47,699 bases of DNA from Runella rosea (GCF_003325355.1 NZ_CP030856.1:1-47699), one strand, 5' to 3'. Shown: positions 34,100 through 43,194, counted from the first letter of the stretch. Notes: generated by a model not told the origin, from the letters alone. Made by a program: numbers and translations.

Positions 34100-34147
34100 A
34101 ATTTTCAACGTTATACAAATGATGTTTTGTGTTAATTGTTGAAAATT
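34100..34147. repeat. Inverted repeat upstream of recombinase gene (candidate recombination site)
   Basis: AATTTTCAAC (34100-34109) and GTTGAAAATT (34138-34147) are perfect arms 28 bp apart, starting 32 bp before the recombinase ATG. Spacing differs from dif-type sites (6-8 bp), so an operator or accessory-site role is also possible. Confidence 0.4.
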
Positions 34148-34647
34148 ACGGCATGGTTTATTATTTGCTTATTTTGATGAAATTGGTGTAGCCGCACACA
34201 GATTTACGGACGTACGGCTACGCTAAAAATCAAATTCAACGATTGTCAGCAAATTACCCGCAGCCGCTCAGCTTTCCCACCCATGAGGGATAAAGCGCTA
34301 CTTGAAAAAAATATTTTTGAATTATTGAAAAAAAATTCCCGGCGGACAAATCCGTACGATTATTTGGGGGAGCCATTCATACTCTGCAAGTTACGCATTG
34401 TGCAGATAGTCAATAGCTTACGTTCAACTTTTAACGAAAACGTTTGCGTAACCAATGCCCGCTCTCCCTTTTAGCCTTTAACAGAAAATGCCAGTAAGTA
34501 GAGAAAAACAAACCCCTTCTTTAAAATTTAAGGCGTTGCACAAACGGCATCACTAAGGCGTACCCTCCCGAAAAGGATTCTTGATAATCATTGATAAAAT
34601 AACCCAAAAACCATCAACCGTGCGCAGGCACATAATACTCCCCTTTC
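34148..34647. other. 500-bp intergenic region, nothing convincing
   Basis: It separates the minus-strand recombinase from the Tat-exported sugar genes. A short 63-codon frame (34283-34474) lacks family resemblance and is probably not a gene. No strong promoter or repeat was found. Confidence 0.4.
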
Positions 34648-35505
34648 ATGACCAACCGTAGATCATTCCTTAAAAATGCCATGGGGACCATCGCATTGGC
34701 GAGCCCCGCAGCGGCTTCCTTTGGTGCATCCCAAACCAACGCTCAGGCCAACGAAGACCTGTTTAAATTGGGAATTGCCGGCTACAGTTTCGTGCATTTC
34801 AAGCTGGACCAAGCCCTCGAAATGATGAAAAAAGTGGACGTACACTACCTGTGTATCAAAGATTTCCATTTGCCTTTTAATAGTACAGCTGAGCAAATCG
34901 TTACGTTTCACGAAACCCTAAAAAAATCAGGGGTAACGGGCTATGCCGTGGGTCCAATTTATATGAAAACAACGCAAGAAATCGACAATGGCTTCGATTA
35001 TGCGCGGCGTGTTGGGGTAAAACTCATCGTTGGGGTTCCCAATGAAGACCTTTTGCCTTACATTGACAAGAAAGTGAAAGAGTATGACATGCGTTACGCA
35101 ATTCACATTCACGGCCCAGATATTAAACTTTGGCCTAATGCCTCGTCGGTGATTGATGCTGTTAAAAATCTTGACCCGCGCATCGGTCTTTGTTTTGACA
35201 TGGGCCACGACATGCGCTTTGGTGATGATCCTATTGCAGATTTAGAAAAATACAACAAACGGATTTTTGATATTCACCTTAAAAACGTAACCGCCGCTTC
35301 AAAAGAGGGAAAAACCTGCGAATTAGGCCGTGGAGTGATTGATGTTCCTGCGTTTGTGGCCATGCTTCGTAAGGTAAAATACGACGGATGTTGCAGCTTG
35401 GAATACGAAAAAGACATGAAAGACCCCTTGGCGGGCATTGCCGAGTCGGTAGGGTATTTCAAAGGGGTTTGTGAAGCCTCCAAAAAAGGCAAACGCAAAG
35501 TGTAG
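34648..35505 (+). CDS. Tat-exported sugar phosphate isomerase/epimerase-like protein
   Basis: A 285-residue xylose isomerase-like TIM-barrel protein. The N-terminus has a Tat motif (N-R-R-S-F-L-K-N-A) and a signal peptide ending near S-Q-T-N-A. Barrel motifs include I-A-G-Y-S-F, I-H-I-H-G-P-D, C-F-D-M-G-H-D, D-I-H-L-K-N-V and a late S-L-E-Y-E-K-D. It lies 62 bp before a Gfo/Idh/MocA oxidoreductase with its own Tat signal, an arrangement typical of Bacteroidota oxidative sugar pathways that work through 3-keto intermediates. The substrate is not known. Confidence 0.88.
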   Translation: MTNRRSFLKNAMGTIALASPAAASFGASQTNAQANEDLFKLGIAGYSFVHFKLDQALEMMKKVDVHYLCIKDFHLPFNSTAEQIVTFHETLKKSGVTGYAVGPIYMKTTQEIDNGFDYARRVGVKLIVGVPNEDLLPYIDKKVKEYDMRYAIHIHGPDIKLWPNASSVIDAVKNLDPRIGLCFDMGHDMRFGDDPIADLEKYNKRIFDIHLKNVTAASKEGKTCELGRGVIDVPAFVAMLRKVKYDGCCSLEYEKDMKDPLAGIAESVGYFKGVCEASKKGKRKV

Positions 35506-35567
35506 ACATAATCACCTGCTTCAAATAAGCTATTTTACTAACAGACAAGTATTTAAACTAATTTAAA

Positions 35568-36911
35568 ATGGAAAATTCGAGAAGAGAATTTATAAAAAAA
35601 GCCGCATTGAGCACCGCTGGCCTAACCTTTGGCGGGTTGGCAAACGGCATGTCGGCCAAAAGTTACGCTAAAATCATCGGAGCCAACGACCGCATCAACC
35701 TGGCCATTTTGGGCTTGGGGCGCCGCTTAGGGGCGTATTATGAGCCTATTGGCCTTAAAAGCAGCAATGTAGAGTTGATTTATTTGTGCGATGTCATGAA
35801 AAAACAGCGCGAATCAGCGGCCCAAAAGTTTTCAAAGCACATTACTTATGCGCCAAAATTAGAAAACGATTTCCGTAAAATATACGCTGATAAACAAGTA
35901 GATGCCATCATAAACGCAACTCCTGACCACTGGCACGCACCTGGTACGTGGATGGCCGTGCAGGCGGGGAAACACGTTTATGTCGAAAAACCTTGTAGCC
36001 ATAATCCTCGTGAAGGTGAAATTTTGGCAGAATGCCAGAAAAAATACGGTAAAGTGATTCAAATGGGCAATCAGCAACGTTCGTCGTTGGAGTCGATTGA
36101 CATTATTAACCAAATCCATAACGGTGCTATCGGAACGGCCTACAAAGCCGTGGCTTTCTACGCTGCCTCACGCGGGGAGGTTCCTGTTCCTAAAAAAGCC
36201 CCCGTTCCTGATGGTTTGGATTGGGAGTTGTTTCAGGGGCCCGCTCCCCGCAGAGAATACACCCACGATACTTGGGATTATAACTGGCACTGGTACGGTT
36301 GGGATTACGGTACTGCCGAAAGCGGCAACAACGCCACCCACGAATTGGACGTGGCGCGTTGGGCTTTGCAGGTAGAATTTCCCGAATTTGTAATGGTTGA
36401 AGCCGCCAAACGCTCTTTCTTGGACGATGGTTGGACCATGTACGATACAATGGATGCCATGTTCCGTTTTCCTGGAAATAAGGTAATTAAGTGGGATGGT
36501 AAAAGCCGAAACGGTCATAAAACCTACGGCAGCGACCGGGGAACGGTTATCTATGGCAGTAACGGAAGCGTATACGTTGACCGCGACGGCTATAAATTAT
36601 TTAATCGAGACGGCAAAGTAATCAAAGACAGTAAGTCGACTGGCTCGGAAGCAGGCACTGCCCTGGGCGGGGGCGGCGACATGACCACTCGCCACGTGGT
36701 CAATTTCTTTGACGCTGTACGGGGCAAGGCAAAACAAGCCTCACCCATCGACGAAGGGGCTAAAAGTACCCTACTTTGTCACCTAGCCAACATTGCTTAT
36801 CGTACCAATAAGTCTTTCGAAGTTGACCCTCAAAACGGCCATATCCGCGACCGCGACGCCATGAAACTGTGGGGACGTGAGTACGAAAAAGGTTGGGAAC
36901 CAAAGATTTAA
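35568..36911 (+). CDS. Tat-exported Gfo/Idh/MocA-family oxidoreductase
   Basis: A 447-residue NAD(P)-dependent oxidoreductase. Tat signal N-S-R-R-E-F-I-K-K-A-A (3-13); Rossmann start N-L-A-I-L-G-L-G-R-R; family motif V-E-K-P-C-S-H-N (lysine conserved); A-T-P-D-H-W-H-A-P upstream of it; and an acidic C-terminal domain. Exported members keep a tightly bound cofactor and act on sugars or glycosides. It follows the TIM-barrel gene in the same direction and ends at a strong hairpin. Confidence 0.92.
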   Translation: MENSRREFIKKAALSTAGLTFGGLANGMSAKSYAKIIGANDRINLAILGLGRRLGAYYEPIGLKSSNVELIYLCDVMKKQRESAAQKFSKHITYAPKLENDFRKIYADKQVDAIINATPDHWHAPGTWMAVQAGKHVYVEKPCSHNPREGEILAECQKKYGKVIQMGNQQRSSLESIDIINQIHNGAIGTAYKAVAFYAASRGEVPVPKKAPVPDGLDWELFQGPAPRREYTHDTWDYNWHWYGWDYGTAESGNNATHELDVARWALQVEFPEFVMVEAAKRSFLDDGWTMYDTMDAMFRFPGNKVIKWDGKSRNGHKTYGSDRGTVIYGSNGSVYVDRDGYKLFNRDGKVIKDSKSTGSEAGTALGGGGDMTTRHVVNFFDAVRGKAKQASPIDEGAKSTLLCHLANIAYRTNKSFEVDPQNGHIRDRDAMKLWGREYEKGWEPKI

Positions 36912-36924
36912 GGTAGTTAACGCC

Positions 36925-36980
36925 AACAATAAACGCGTCAAATCAAAGAATAATTTCTTTGATTTGACGCGTTTATTGTT
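36925..36980. terminator. Long perfect hairpin after the oxidoreductase gene
   Basis: Arms of 26 bp (36925-36950 and 36955-36980) match perfectly around TAAT. The stem is AT-rich at the ends with a GCG core. No long T run follows on either strand, so it may be a terminator, an mRNA-stabilising hairpin or a protein site. Confidence 0.7.
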
Positions 36981-37138
36981 AAATCTTAAACTTCAGAGAT
37001 AGTCGTATTTTTTCAATTGGTATTTTATCGCTATTCTGGCTTTAAGCTTTGAATATAGCTATATTTAAATGATTGATTATTAATTAGTTATATGCAATTA
37101 TTGATTTTTCAAAATAAGATGAGTAAAATGAATTCTCA

Positions 37139-38095
37139 TTATTTTTCGATAGTCAATCGGTTGCGTAAAGGCTTCCCAAAACCTTCTGCCATTATTTCGA
37201 AAACATCACCTTCTTGGGTTTCGATGGCATCAGCAAAGCTTAATACCGACGTTCCGAAAAAGTGAACATGCACATCTCCCGGCTGTCTAAACAATTTGTG
37301 TTTAAAGTGATGGTGTTCCAAATTGGCCAAATTATGGCTCATGTGTGCCTCGCCCGTCAAAAATTCCTTTTCCCAAAGTACATTATCATCACGAATAATG
37401 CGACTGGTTCCCTTGACGGATTCGGGAAGGTTGCCTAACAACAGCTCTGGCCCGTAGGAGCAATTTCGTAGTTTGGAATGGGCCAAATAAAGGTAGTTGA
37501 TACGCTCCATTTTGTGGTCTGAAAACTCGTTTCCTACGGCAAATCCGATACGCTGCGGAGTCCCCTGCGCATCCACAATGTACAAACCCACCATTTCAGG
37601 TTCTTCGCCACCGTCCATTGCAAACGCGGGCGACATTAAATCCTGCCCCGGATTAACCGCCATCAAGCCATTTCCTTTGAAAAACCATTCGGGTTGGGAG
37701 GCAGGAATACCCGCTTGCATTTTCCCGTTTTCCACTCCCATGTTGAATATTTTCATCGAATCGGTAAGCTGGGCCACGTTGGTTTTATCGTGCATCGCGT
37801 TGCGAGAGGAGGCACTGCCTAAGTGCGTCAATCCCGTGCCTGAAATCCACGTATGATACGGGTCGGGATGGGTTAAAGGCGGTAGAAGTTTATTTGTCTT
37901 TACTAAAGTTTCGTATTCAAGATACTGTTCACCAGCCAACGCTGTAGCTCTCTCTTCCAGACTTAGATTGTTTTTAGCAGCATCATGAAATAATTCATAA
38001 ACAGAGTTTATCGCCGACAAAATTTGAATTTTGTCATCTTTGACAATGCCCACGCGGGGTTGGTTATCCGAATCTATAAACTGAATTAGTCGCAT
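37139..38095 (-). CDS. AraD1-type sugar-acid dehydratase (FAH-like fold)
   Basis: A 318-residue protein of the fumarylacetoacetase-like AraD1 group. The ATG at 38095 (M-R-L-I-Q-F-I) matches the usual family start; an ATG at 38128 would add 11 residues. Motifs: W-I-S-G-T-G-L-T-H-L-G, P-E-W-F-F-K-G-N-G, G-G-E-E-P-E-M-V-G-L-Y, V-G-N-E-F-S-D-H. AraD1 proteins dehydrate 2-keto-3-deoxypentonates to ketoglutarate semialdehyde, the substrate of the semialdehyde dehydrogenase at the right end of the window. The link is inferred. Confidence 0.83.
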   Translation of the reverse strand: MRLIQFIDSDNQPRVGIVKDDKIQILSAINSVYELFHDAAKNNLSLEERATALAGEQYLEYETLVKTNKLLPPLTHPDPYHTWISGTGLTHLGSASSRNAMHDKTNVAQLTDSMKIFNMGVENGKMQAGIPASQPEWFFKGNGLMAVNPGQDLMSPAFAMDGGEEPEMVGLYIVDAQGTPQRIGFAVGNEFSDHKMERINYLYLAHSKLRNCSYGPELLLGNLPESVKGTSRIIRDDNVLWEKEFLTGEAHMSHNLANLEHHHFKHKLFRQPGDVHVHFFGTSVLSFADAIETQEGDVFEIMAEGFGKPLRNRLTIEK

Positions 38096-38213
38096 TGTAG
38101 TACTAGGCTTTAAAAGGTTCGTTATCATTTATTTACATAATGATTATTGACCCAAAAATTACTCATTACGCCAAAAATTACTCTCTTTGGGTAGGGGATT
38201 TACAGCGGCAAGC

Positions 38214-38666
38214 CTATTTTTCACATTCTTTTTTCAGCATTTCTAGCCAAAATTGCATATCCTTTTCAAGGTCTTTGTTCATTTTGTTCTTAAATAAATA
38301 CACCAGCCAACCTTCCATACTTTCTTCAACATTCACCAGTGTTCCACCATTTTGGGCGGATAAATACCAATTATGAATGGCCGAACCGCCAAAGGTGGTC
38401 CCGCTCCATCCAAAGCTTTTATTGATTTCAACGGAGTGAAGCACTGATTTTATTTTTGCCCCGTTTACCTTCCAATCAAACCGAACGCCTACGCGCGGAG
38501 TTTGAGATGCCTGCGCTTGGGTAATTCTGTCGTTCCAGTTTACCCAATGATTGATGTCGGTCAATACGGCCCATACCTTTTCGGGTGTGGCATAAATCAT
38601 AATCTGTTTTGCTTGTTTGACGGGGGCATTTGGGTTGATTTTCATTGTCTTACTTATTTTTTGCAT
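38214..38666 (-). CDS. SRPBCC-family (START-like) protein
   Basis: A 150-residue polyketide cyclase/SRPBCC protein: Q-I-M-I-Y-A-T-P-E-K-V-W-A-V-L-T-D-I-N-H-W at the start, W-S-G-T-T-F-G-G in the middle, N-V-E-E-S-M-E-G-W, and a lysine/glutamate-rich end. These bind small hydrophobic ligands. An internal ATG at 38645 is an alternative start. It follows the Crp/Fnr gene by 52 bp on the same strand and may be cotranscribed. Confidence 0.8.
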   Translation of the reverse strand: MQKISKTMKINPNAPVKQAKQIMIYATPEKVWAVLTDINHWVNWNDRITQAQASQTPRVGVRFDWKVNGAKIKSVLHSVEINKSFGWSGTTFGGSAIHNWYLSAQNGGTLVNVEESMEGWLVYLFKNKMNKDLEKDMQFWLEMLKKECEK

Positions 38667-38718
38667 TGATTGATGCTACAAAGGTCGCGCCCATTTATAT
38701 CATCTCTCTTGACAAAAA

Positions 38719-39303
38719 TCAAGAAGTGCGTTTGGCCAATTTATTTCTGATTCGGCTGAAAGTTTCGGGGGTCATGCCGAGCATAGAAGCCAAATACTGC
38801 AACGGTACCAAGTTGAACAACTCCCGATGATGGGTAAAAAAAAGTTCGTAACGCTCTTCGCTCGTCAAAGACAGGTGCGTTACGATGCGTTGCTCCAGAA
38901 TCGTAAAGCAACGGGCAATAAACAGTTTCTCCAATTCGGGCCATTGGGGTACTTTTTGACCGATTTGGGCGTAATCATTCTGGTGAATGACCAATAATTC
39001 ACAGTCTGAAAGGGCTTGAAGATTCCAACGGGCGGGAAAACGAAACAAAAAAGCGGCAATATCAACGACAAAATACCCTGAGGTAGAAATCCATTTGGTC
39101 ACTTCTCGGCCCTGCTCTTCGATGAGGTATTCGCGCATGATGCCCGATTGCACAAAACCCATTTTATCGCATTTTGCCCCTTCTTTCAGAAAATATTCCC
39201 CTTTCCCTAAAGTCATTGGCTGAAAATAAGAGACGATTTCCGCCACCGTTTCGGGTGGGATTCCAAAATAAGACTGAATGTATTTTTCAAAAGCGCTTTC
39301 CAT
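38719..39303 (-). CDS. Crp/Fnr-family transcriptional regulator
   Basis: A 194-residue regulator. The N-terminal cNMP-binding-like domain (about 20-115; T-L-G-K-G-E-Y-F-L-K-E-G) has no cysteine cluster. The C-terminal helix-turn-helix contains M-L-G-M-T-P-E-T-F-S-R-I-R (E180, R184), an Fnr-like recognition helix. It is a second candidate for binding the sulfur-locus palindromes, although small Bacteroidota Crp proteins of this kind often control only neighbouring genes. It may repress the adjacent SRPBCC gene. Confidence 0.88.
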   Translation of the reverse strand: MESAFEKYIQSYFGIPPETVAEIVSYFQPMTLGKGEYFLKEGAKCDKMGFVQSGIMREYLIEEQGREVTKWISTSGYFVVDIAAFLFRFPARWNLQALSDCELLVIHQNDYAQIGQKVPQWPELEKLFIARCFTILEQRIVTHLSLTSEERYELFFTHHRELFNLVPLQYLASMLGMTPETFSRIRNKLAKRTS

Positions 39304-39426
39304 TTTTTAGATCATTAAATGCGACTATTCTACGCCAAATAAGTCTTGTTATTTGCAAAAATATCCTCTTTTCAAGCCTTAATTGAGCAATAAATTTTGA
39401 TTTATGATTGAACAAATAAAACCCCA

Positions 39427-39478
39427 GTTCACTCCCAAAAAACAGGCGGTTCACTCCTAAAAATGGTTGATTCAGTCC
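39427..39478 (+). promoter_or_regulatory. Three direct repeats, candidate LytTR binding sites
   Basis: GTTCACTCC (39427-39435), GTTCACTCC (39449-39457) and ATTCAGTCC (39470-39478) are spaced 22 and 21 bp, each followed by an A-rich run. This phasing of 9-bp direct repeats is typical of LytTR regulators. They lie 83 bp before the fasciclin ATG, and a LytS/LytTR pair follows that gene. Confidence 0.6.
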
Positions 39479-39560
39479 GTAAAAAAAAACGATTTGACGT
39501 CTACGAGACTTCTTTGTGCAGTTAATCAACCATTTTTCAAACGTTAAATATCATCCAATC

Positions 39561-40511
39561 ATGAAAACTACCCTCAGAAGTAACACCCTCAAAATCTATC
39601 TCGCGGCGGCAGTGCTGGCGCTCTCATTTACGGCTTGCAACGATGACGACGACGCTCCGTCAACCCCTGCGCTTGGTAATATTGCTGGCGTAGCCTCGGC
39701 CGACCCGCAGTTCTCCACCCTTGTCGGGGCCTTATCAAAGGCAGAATTGGTGACTACTTTGCAGGGGACAGGCCCATTTACGGTTTTTGCGCCAAATAAC
39801 GCCGCTTTTACCAAAGCGGGGATCACCAGTCTGGACGGTTTGACTAAAGAAGCACTCACGCCCATCTTGACGACCCACGTGCTAAGTGGCAATGTAAAAG
39901 CCGCTGATGTAAAAAGCGGAACGGTAAAAACCGTAAATACAAACAACGACATTTATCTCTCAAAGAATGCCGACGGTGTGTTTATCAATGGCAACATCAA
40001 AGTGATTGCTACCGATGTAAGCGCCTCCAACGGAGTAATCCACGTGATTGACAACGTAATTGTACCTCCTACGCAATCGTTGGTGCAAGTAGCACAGGGC
40101 AACAGCAATTTTTCGGAGTTGGTATCGCTTGTTTTGGCCGCTGACCCCGCAGTTGCAACCGCTCTTGCTTCAGCTTCGGCCAATGGTCTGACGGTTTTTG
40201 CGCCAACCAACGCCGCATTTACCGAACTGTACAAGACCACTCCTAAATCAGCTTTATTGGATCCCGCCAATAAAACCCTTTTGACCAATGTATTGCTCTA
40301 CCACGTGGTACCAGGTCGCGTTTTCTCAACCGATTTGCCAAACGTTTCAGGTGAGGTTTCTACCGCCAACCCTGCGGGTAAAGTTACGTTTAACCTTTCT
40401 GGTGGCGCGAAAGTGGTGGGAAAAACCAGCGGTGCTTCCAACATTACAGCGGCAAACATTCTGGCCACCAACGGAGTTGTCCATGTGATTGACAAGGTGT
40501 TGCTACCCTAA
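39561..40511 (+). CDS. Fasciclin (FAS1) double-domain surface lipoprotein
   Basis: A 316-residue lipoprotein. The ATG at 39561 (M-K-T-T-L-R-S) is chosen for its signal peptide; a GTG at 39516 is in frame. Lipobox A-L-S-F-T-A-C followed by N-D-D-D-D resembles the Bacteroidota export signal to the cell surface. Two FAS1 domains follow, each with F-A-P-(N/T)-N-A-A-F-T and a final G-V-(I/V)-H-V-I-D motif. Such proteins mediate adhesion or extracellular matrix contacts. The upstream direct repeats suggest control by the adjacent LytTR system. Confidence 0.92.
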   Translation: MKTTLRSNTLKIYLAAAVLALSFTACNDDDDAPSTPALGNIAGVASADPQFSTLVGALSKAELVTTLQGTGPFTVFAPNNAAFTKAGITSLDGLTKEALTPILTTHVLSGNVKAADVKSGTVKTVNTNNDIYLSKNADGVFINGNIKVIATDVSASNGVIHVIDNVIVPPTQSLVQVAQGNSNFSELVSLVLAADPAVATALASASANGLTVFAPTNAAFTELYKTTPKSALLDPANKTLLTNVLLYHVVPGRVFSTDLPNVSGEVSTANPAGKVTFNLSGGAKVVGKTSGASNITAANILATNGVVHVIDKVLLP

Positions 40512-40528
40512 TTAAAGGAATAACCCAC

Positions 40529-40573
40529 GGGCAGGCTTCGTTTCTTCATCAAACGGGGTTTGCCCTTTTTTTA
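40529..40573 (+). terminator. Terminator after fasciclin gene
   Basis: GGGCA and TGCCC with an inner CGTTT/AAACG form an imperfect stem followed by seven T residues (40566-40572). Confidence 0.65.
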
Positions 40574-40596
40574 ATTCCAATATCCCTTTTACCGCT

Positions 40597-41658
40597 ATGT
40601 TTTCCATTCGAAATCGGTTTGTATACATGATTTTGCTAGGACTGTATTCATTTCTGAATACGGTCCTAGTAGAAGCATTTGACCATTATCCGATTGGTAC
40701 CCCAAAGTCAGTGATTTTAGCTCTTTTTATCTTGGTAGTCATCGGGATTTGGGAAGGCAACCGCGTGTGGGACAATTACATTTCTGGTAAGAATATCAAA
40801 ATATTTTGGAAAAGAATCGCCTATAATTTTACGGGCAGTATTCTGATTACATTATTCATCACCTTAATGTTGGGCGGAATCGTTTGTTACCTGACCATTT
40901 CGTCCCGTATGCAGGATTGGGTATTATCCTTGAAGCTTTTTTTGATGGTCTGTTTTCGTATCAATCTCTTTCTGAATACTATCCACATCATTTATTTATA
41001 CCACCTTCAGCTAGAACACAGCTATAAAGAAGTTGAGAACTATAAAAAAATTAGTACGCAGGCCCAACTCCAATCCCTTAAAAACCAAGTTAACCCCCAC
41101 TTTCTATTTAACAATCTGAGTGTTTTAAGCGCTTTAATTCCGACCGACGCCAATGCTTCCGTGGAATTTGTACGGCAGTTTTCGAGGGTGTATCGGTACT
41201 TGTTGAAGAGTCATGAAAAGGAAATTATTGAATTGAGTGAAGAAATCAATTTTATCGAATCCTATCTTTATTTACTTAAAACCCGTTTTCAAACGGGTTT
41301 AGTAATCAATATTCAAATTGCTCCTTCGTGTTTATCCGCGTATATCGTACCCGTATCGCTGCAAATGCTGGTTGAAAACGCCATCAAACACAACGTAATT
41401 GCCAAGAGTAAACCACTGCACATTGACATCTTCAGCGTCGATGGCGCTTCGGTGACCGTCAAAAACAATTTGCAACGAAAAATAGTTGATGAAGAAGAAT
41501 CAACAAAATTGGGATTGAGCAACATTTCAAAACGGTACGAATTTCTGGGGCAAAAAGGCATTCTTATTGCGGAAACCAACGAACAATTCAGCGTCACGAT
41601 TCCACTGATACGTCTCAAAGAACCCGCTTTTTCGTCCGAAATTGAACGTGCAGACTAG
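40597..41658 (+). CDS. LytS/YehU-type sensor histidine kinase (second pair)
   Basis: A 353-residue kinase with four membrane segments (about 8-140), then Q-V-N-P-H-F-L-F-N-N-L (H168), R-Y-L-L-K-S in the X-region and an ATPase domain with V-E-N-A-I-K-H-N. It is a paralogue of the kinase at 31.7-32.8 kb. Gene order (kinase, then regulator) is opposite to that pair. The LytTR regulator follows 30 bp later. Confidence 0.9.
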   Translation: MFSIRNRFVYMILLGLYSFLNTVLVEAFDHYPIGTPKSVILALFILVVIGIWEGNRVWDNYISGKNIKIFWKRIAYNFTGSILITLFITLMLGGIVCYLTISSRMQDWVLSLKLFLMVCFRINLFLNTIHIIYLYHLQLEHSYKEVENYKKISTQAQLQSLKNQVNPHFLFNNLSVLSALIPTDANASVEFVRQFSRVYRYLLKSHEKEIIELSEEINFIESYLYLLKTRFQTGLVINIQIAPSCLSAYIVPVSLQMLVENAIKHNVIAKSKPLHIDIFSVDGASVTVKNNLQRKIVDEEESTKLGLSNISKRYEFLGQKGILIAETNEQFSVTIPLIRLKEPAFSSEIERAD

Positions 41659-41688
41659 CTTCTTCCCACTTTTAGCCATTGACAAGCC

Positions 41689-42453
41689 ATGAAAGTATTG
41701 ATTTTAGAAGATGAAGCCCTTTCTGCTAAAAGAGCTTCACAACTCCTCAACGAATTTGATCCTTCTATTGAAGTGGTTGAGACGTTGGAGTCGGTTGAAG
41801 ATGCCGCCGCCTGGCTCCGACACAATCCCGAACCCGATTTGATGCTGCTCGACATCCATTTATCGGATGGTTTATGTTTCAACTTGTTTGACCGTGTATC
41901 GGTCAAAAGTCCCGTCATTTTTACGACTGCGTATGACCAATACACCTTGCAAGCCTTCAAAATCAACAGTATTGATTATTTATTGAAGCCTATCGATAAA
42001 CACGAATTAAACAATGCTCTTGCCAAGTATCACACCTTGATGCAAGACCGAAAAAGTATTTCTTCCTTTGATATTCAGCGTATTAAGCAAACAATACAAT
42101 CCCTAAGCAAAAAATATAAGAATCGATTTTTGGTTAAATTTGGGGATACCATTCAGTTTAAAAACATCAACGAAGTAGCCTATTTTTTTGCCGACGACAA
42201 GGTTGTTTACTTAGTCACCAACGAGGGCCGAAAGTACCTGATTGATTACAATTTGGAGAGCTTAGAAGAAATCCTTGACCCACAGTTGTTTTTCAGAATC
42301 AACCGAAAATTGATTGTGGGGATAGACGCTGTACAAAAGGTTAAAACCCTCCTCAACAGCCGACTTCAGGTCTATCTTAAACCTACTTTTGAACAAGACA
42401 CATACGTCAGCAAAGAAAGAAGTCCAGAGTTTAAAGTCTGGCTGGATAATTAA
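41689..42453 (+). CDS. LytTR-family response regulator (second pair)
   Basis: A 254-residue regulator with receiver (L-I-L-E-D-E-A-L-S; phospho-acceptor in L-M-L-L-D-I-H-L-S) and LytTR domain (about 143-254; N-R-F-L-V-K-F-G, F-R-I-N-R-K-L-I-V). It probably acts on the direct repeats before the fasciclin gene. An outer-membrane protein gene follows after 24 bp and is likely cotranscribed. Confidence 0.92.
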   Translation: MKVLILEDEALSAKRASQLLNEFDPSIEVVETLESVEDAAAWLRHNPEPDLMLLDIHLSDGLCFNLFDRVSVKSPVIFTTAYDQYTLQAFKINSIDYLLKPIDKHELNNALAKYHTLMQDRKSISSFDIQRIKQTIQSLSKKYKNRFLVKFGDTIQFKNINEVAYFFADDKVVYLVTNEGRKYLIDYNLESLEEILDPQLFFRINRKLIVGIDAVQKVKTLLNSRLQVYLKPTFEQDTYVSKERSPEFKVWLDN

Positions 42454-42477
42454 GACCCATTTAATTTAGTTATTACA

Positions 42478-43194
42478 ATGAAACCTTTTCCTCAAAAATC
42501 ACTTCTCGTTATAGCTCTCTTTTACAGCACGTTATCAATTGGACAATCTCCCAAAAATGTAAGTCTTTATCTTAAAAACGGCTCTATCATTCGTGGCAAA
42601 GTATTGCAGGAAAGCCCCGTTTACAAAATTGAAACCTACGACCAAAGCCAATGGGTTTTTCAGCATTCTGAAATTGAAAAAACAGTCCCTTTAAAAACGT
42701 CTAACCCTAATATCAAATACAAAGAAAAAGGCTTTGTTCACTACACTGAATTGGGACCGCTGGCCATGAGCAACCGTGCCTCCAATGGTGTCACTACTTC
42801 CGCCTTTTCTTTTCAAACCACCAACGGTTACAAGTTTAATCAGTGGTTATACACGGGCTTGGGGATTGGTGCGGATTTGTACGCCGTCCAAACTTTTGTG
42901 CCAGTCGTTCTTAGCCTCCGGGGAGATTTTAGCCGCACAGGTGATAAGATACCCTTCTATTTTGTGGAAGGCGGCTATGGTTTCAACGCCACCTCCAACG
43001 ACGTCGACAATCTCCGATTTGGCGGCGGTAGCACCTTTGCGGGGGGGATTGGTTTAAAAATATTATTCACTAACAATACGGGCTTTGTCATCGGTGCAGG
43101 CTACCGATTTCAACGGTCGTCAGTTACACAATTAAACATTGAAAAAACCGAAGATTTTAACCGGTTAACCCTCCGTGCTGGCTTTTCGTTTTAA
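42478..43194 (+). CDS. Probable outer-membrane beta-barrel protein, function unknown
   Basis: A 238-residue protein with signal peptide (cleavage near S-I-G-Q-S). The first part (L-Y-L-K-N-G-S-I-I-R-G-K-V) is a short all-beta segment seen in Bacteroidota envelope proteins. The rest has alternating amphipathic strands and ends in L-R-A-G-F-S-F, the aromatic terminus typical of outer-membrane barrels. It follows the LytTR regulator closely. I do not recognise a specific function. Confidence 0.65.
   Translation: MKPFPQKSLLVIALFYSTLSIGQSPKNVSLYLKNGSIIRGKVLQESPVYKIETYDQSQWVFQHSEIEKTVPLKTSNPNIKYKEKGFVHYTELGPLAMSNRASNGVTTSAFSFQTTNGYKFNQWLYTGLGIGADLYAVQTFVPVVLSLRGDFSRTGDKIPFYFVEGGYGFNATSNDVDNLRFGGGSTFAGGIGLKILFTNNTGFVIGAGYRFQRSSVTQLNIEKTEDFNRLTLRAGFSF

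Noticed and set aside
34283..34474. 63-codon open frame between recombinase and sugar isomerase genes
   Set aside because: No family resemblance, no promoter box, and composition unlike neighbouring proteins; treated as chance.
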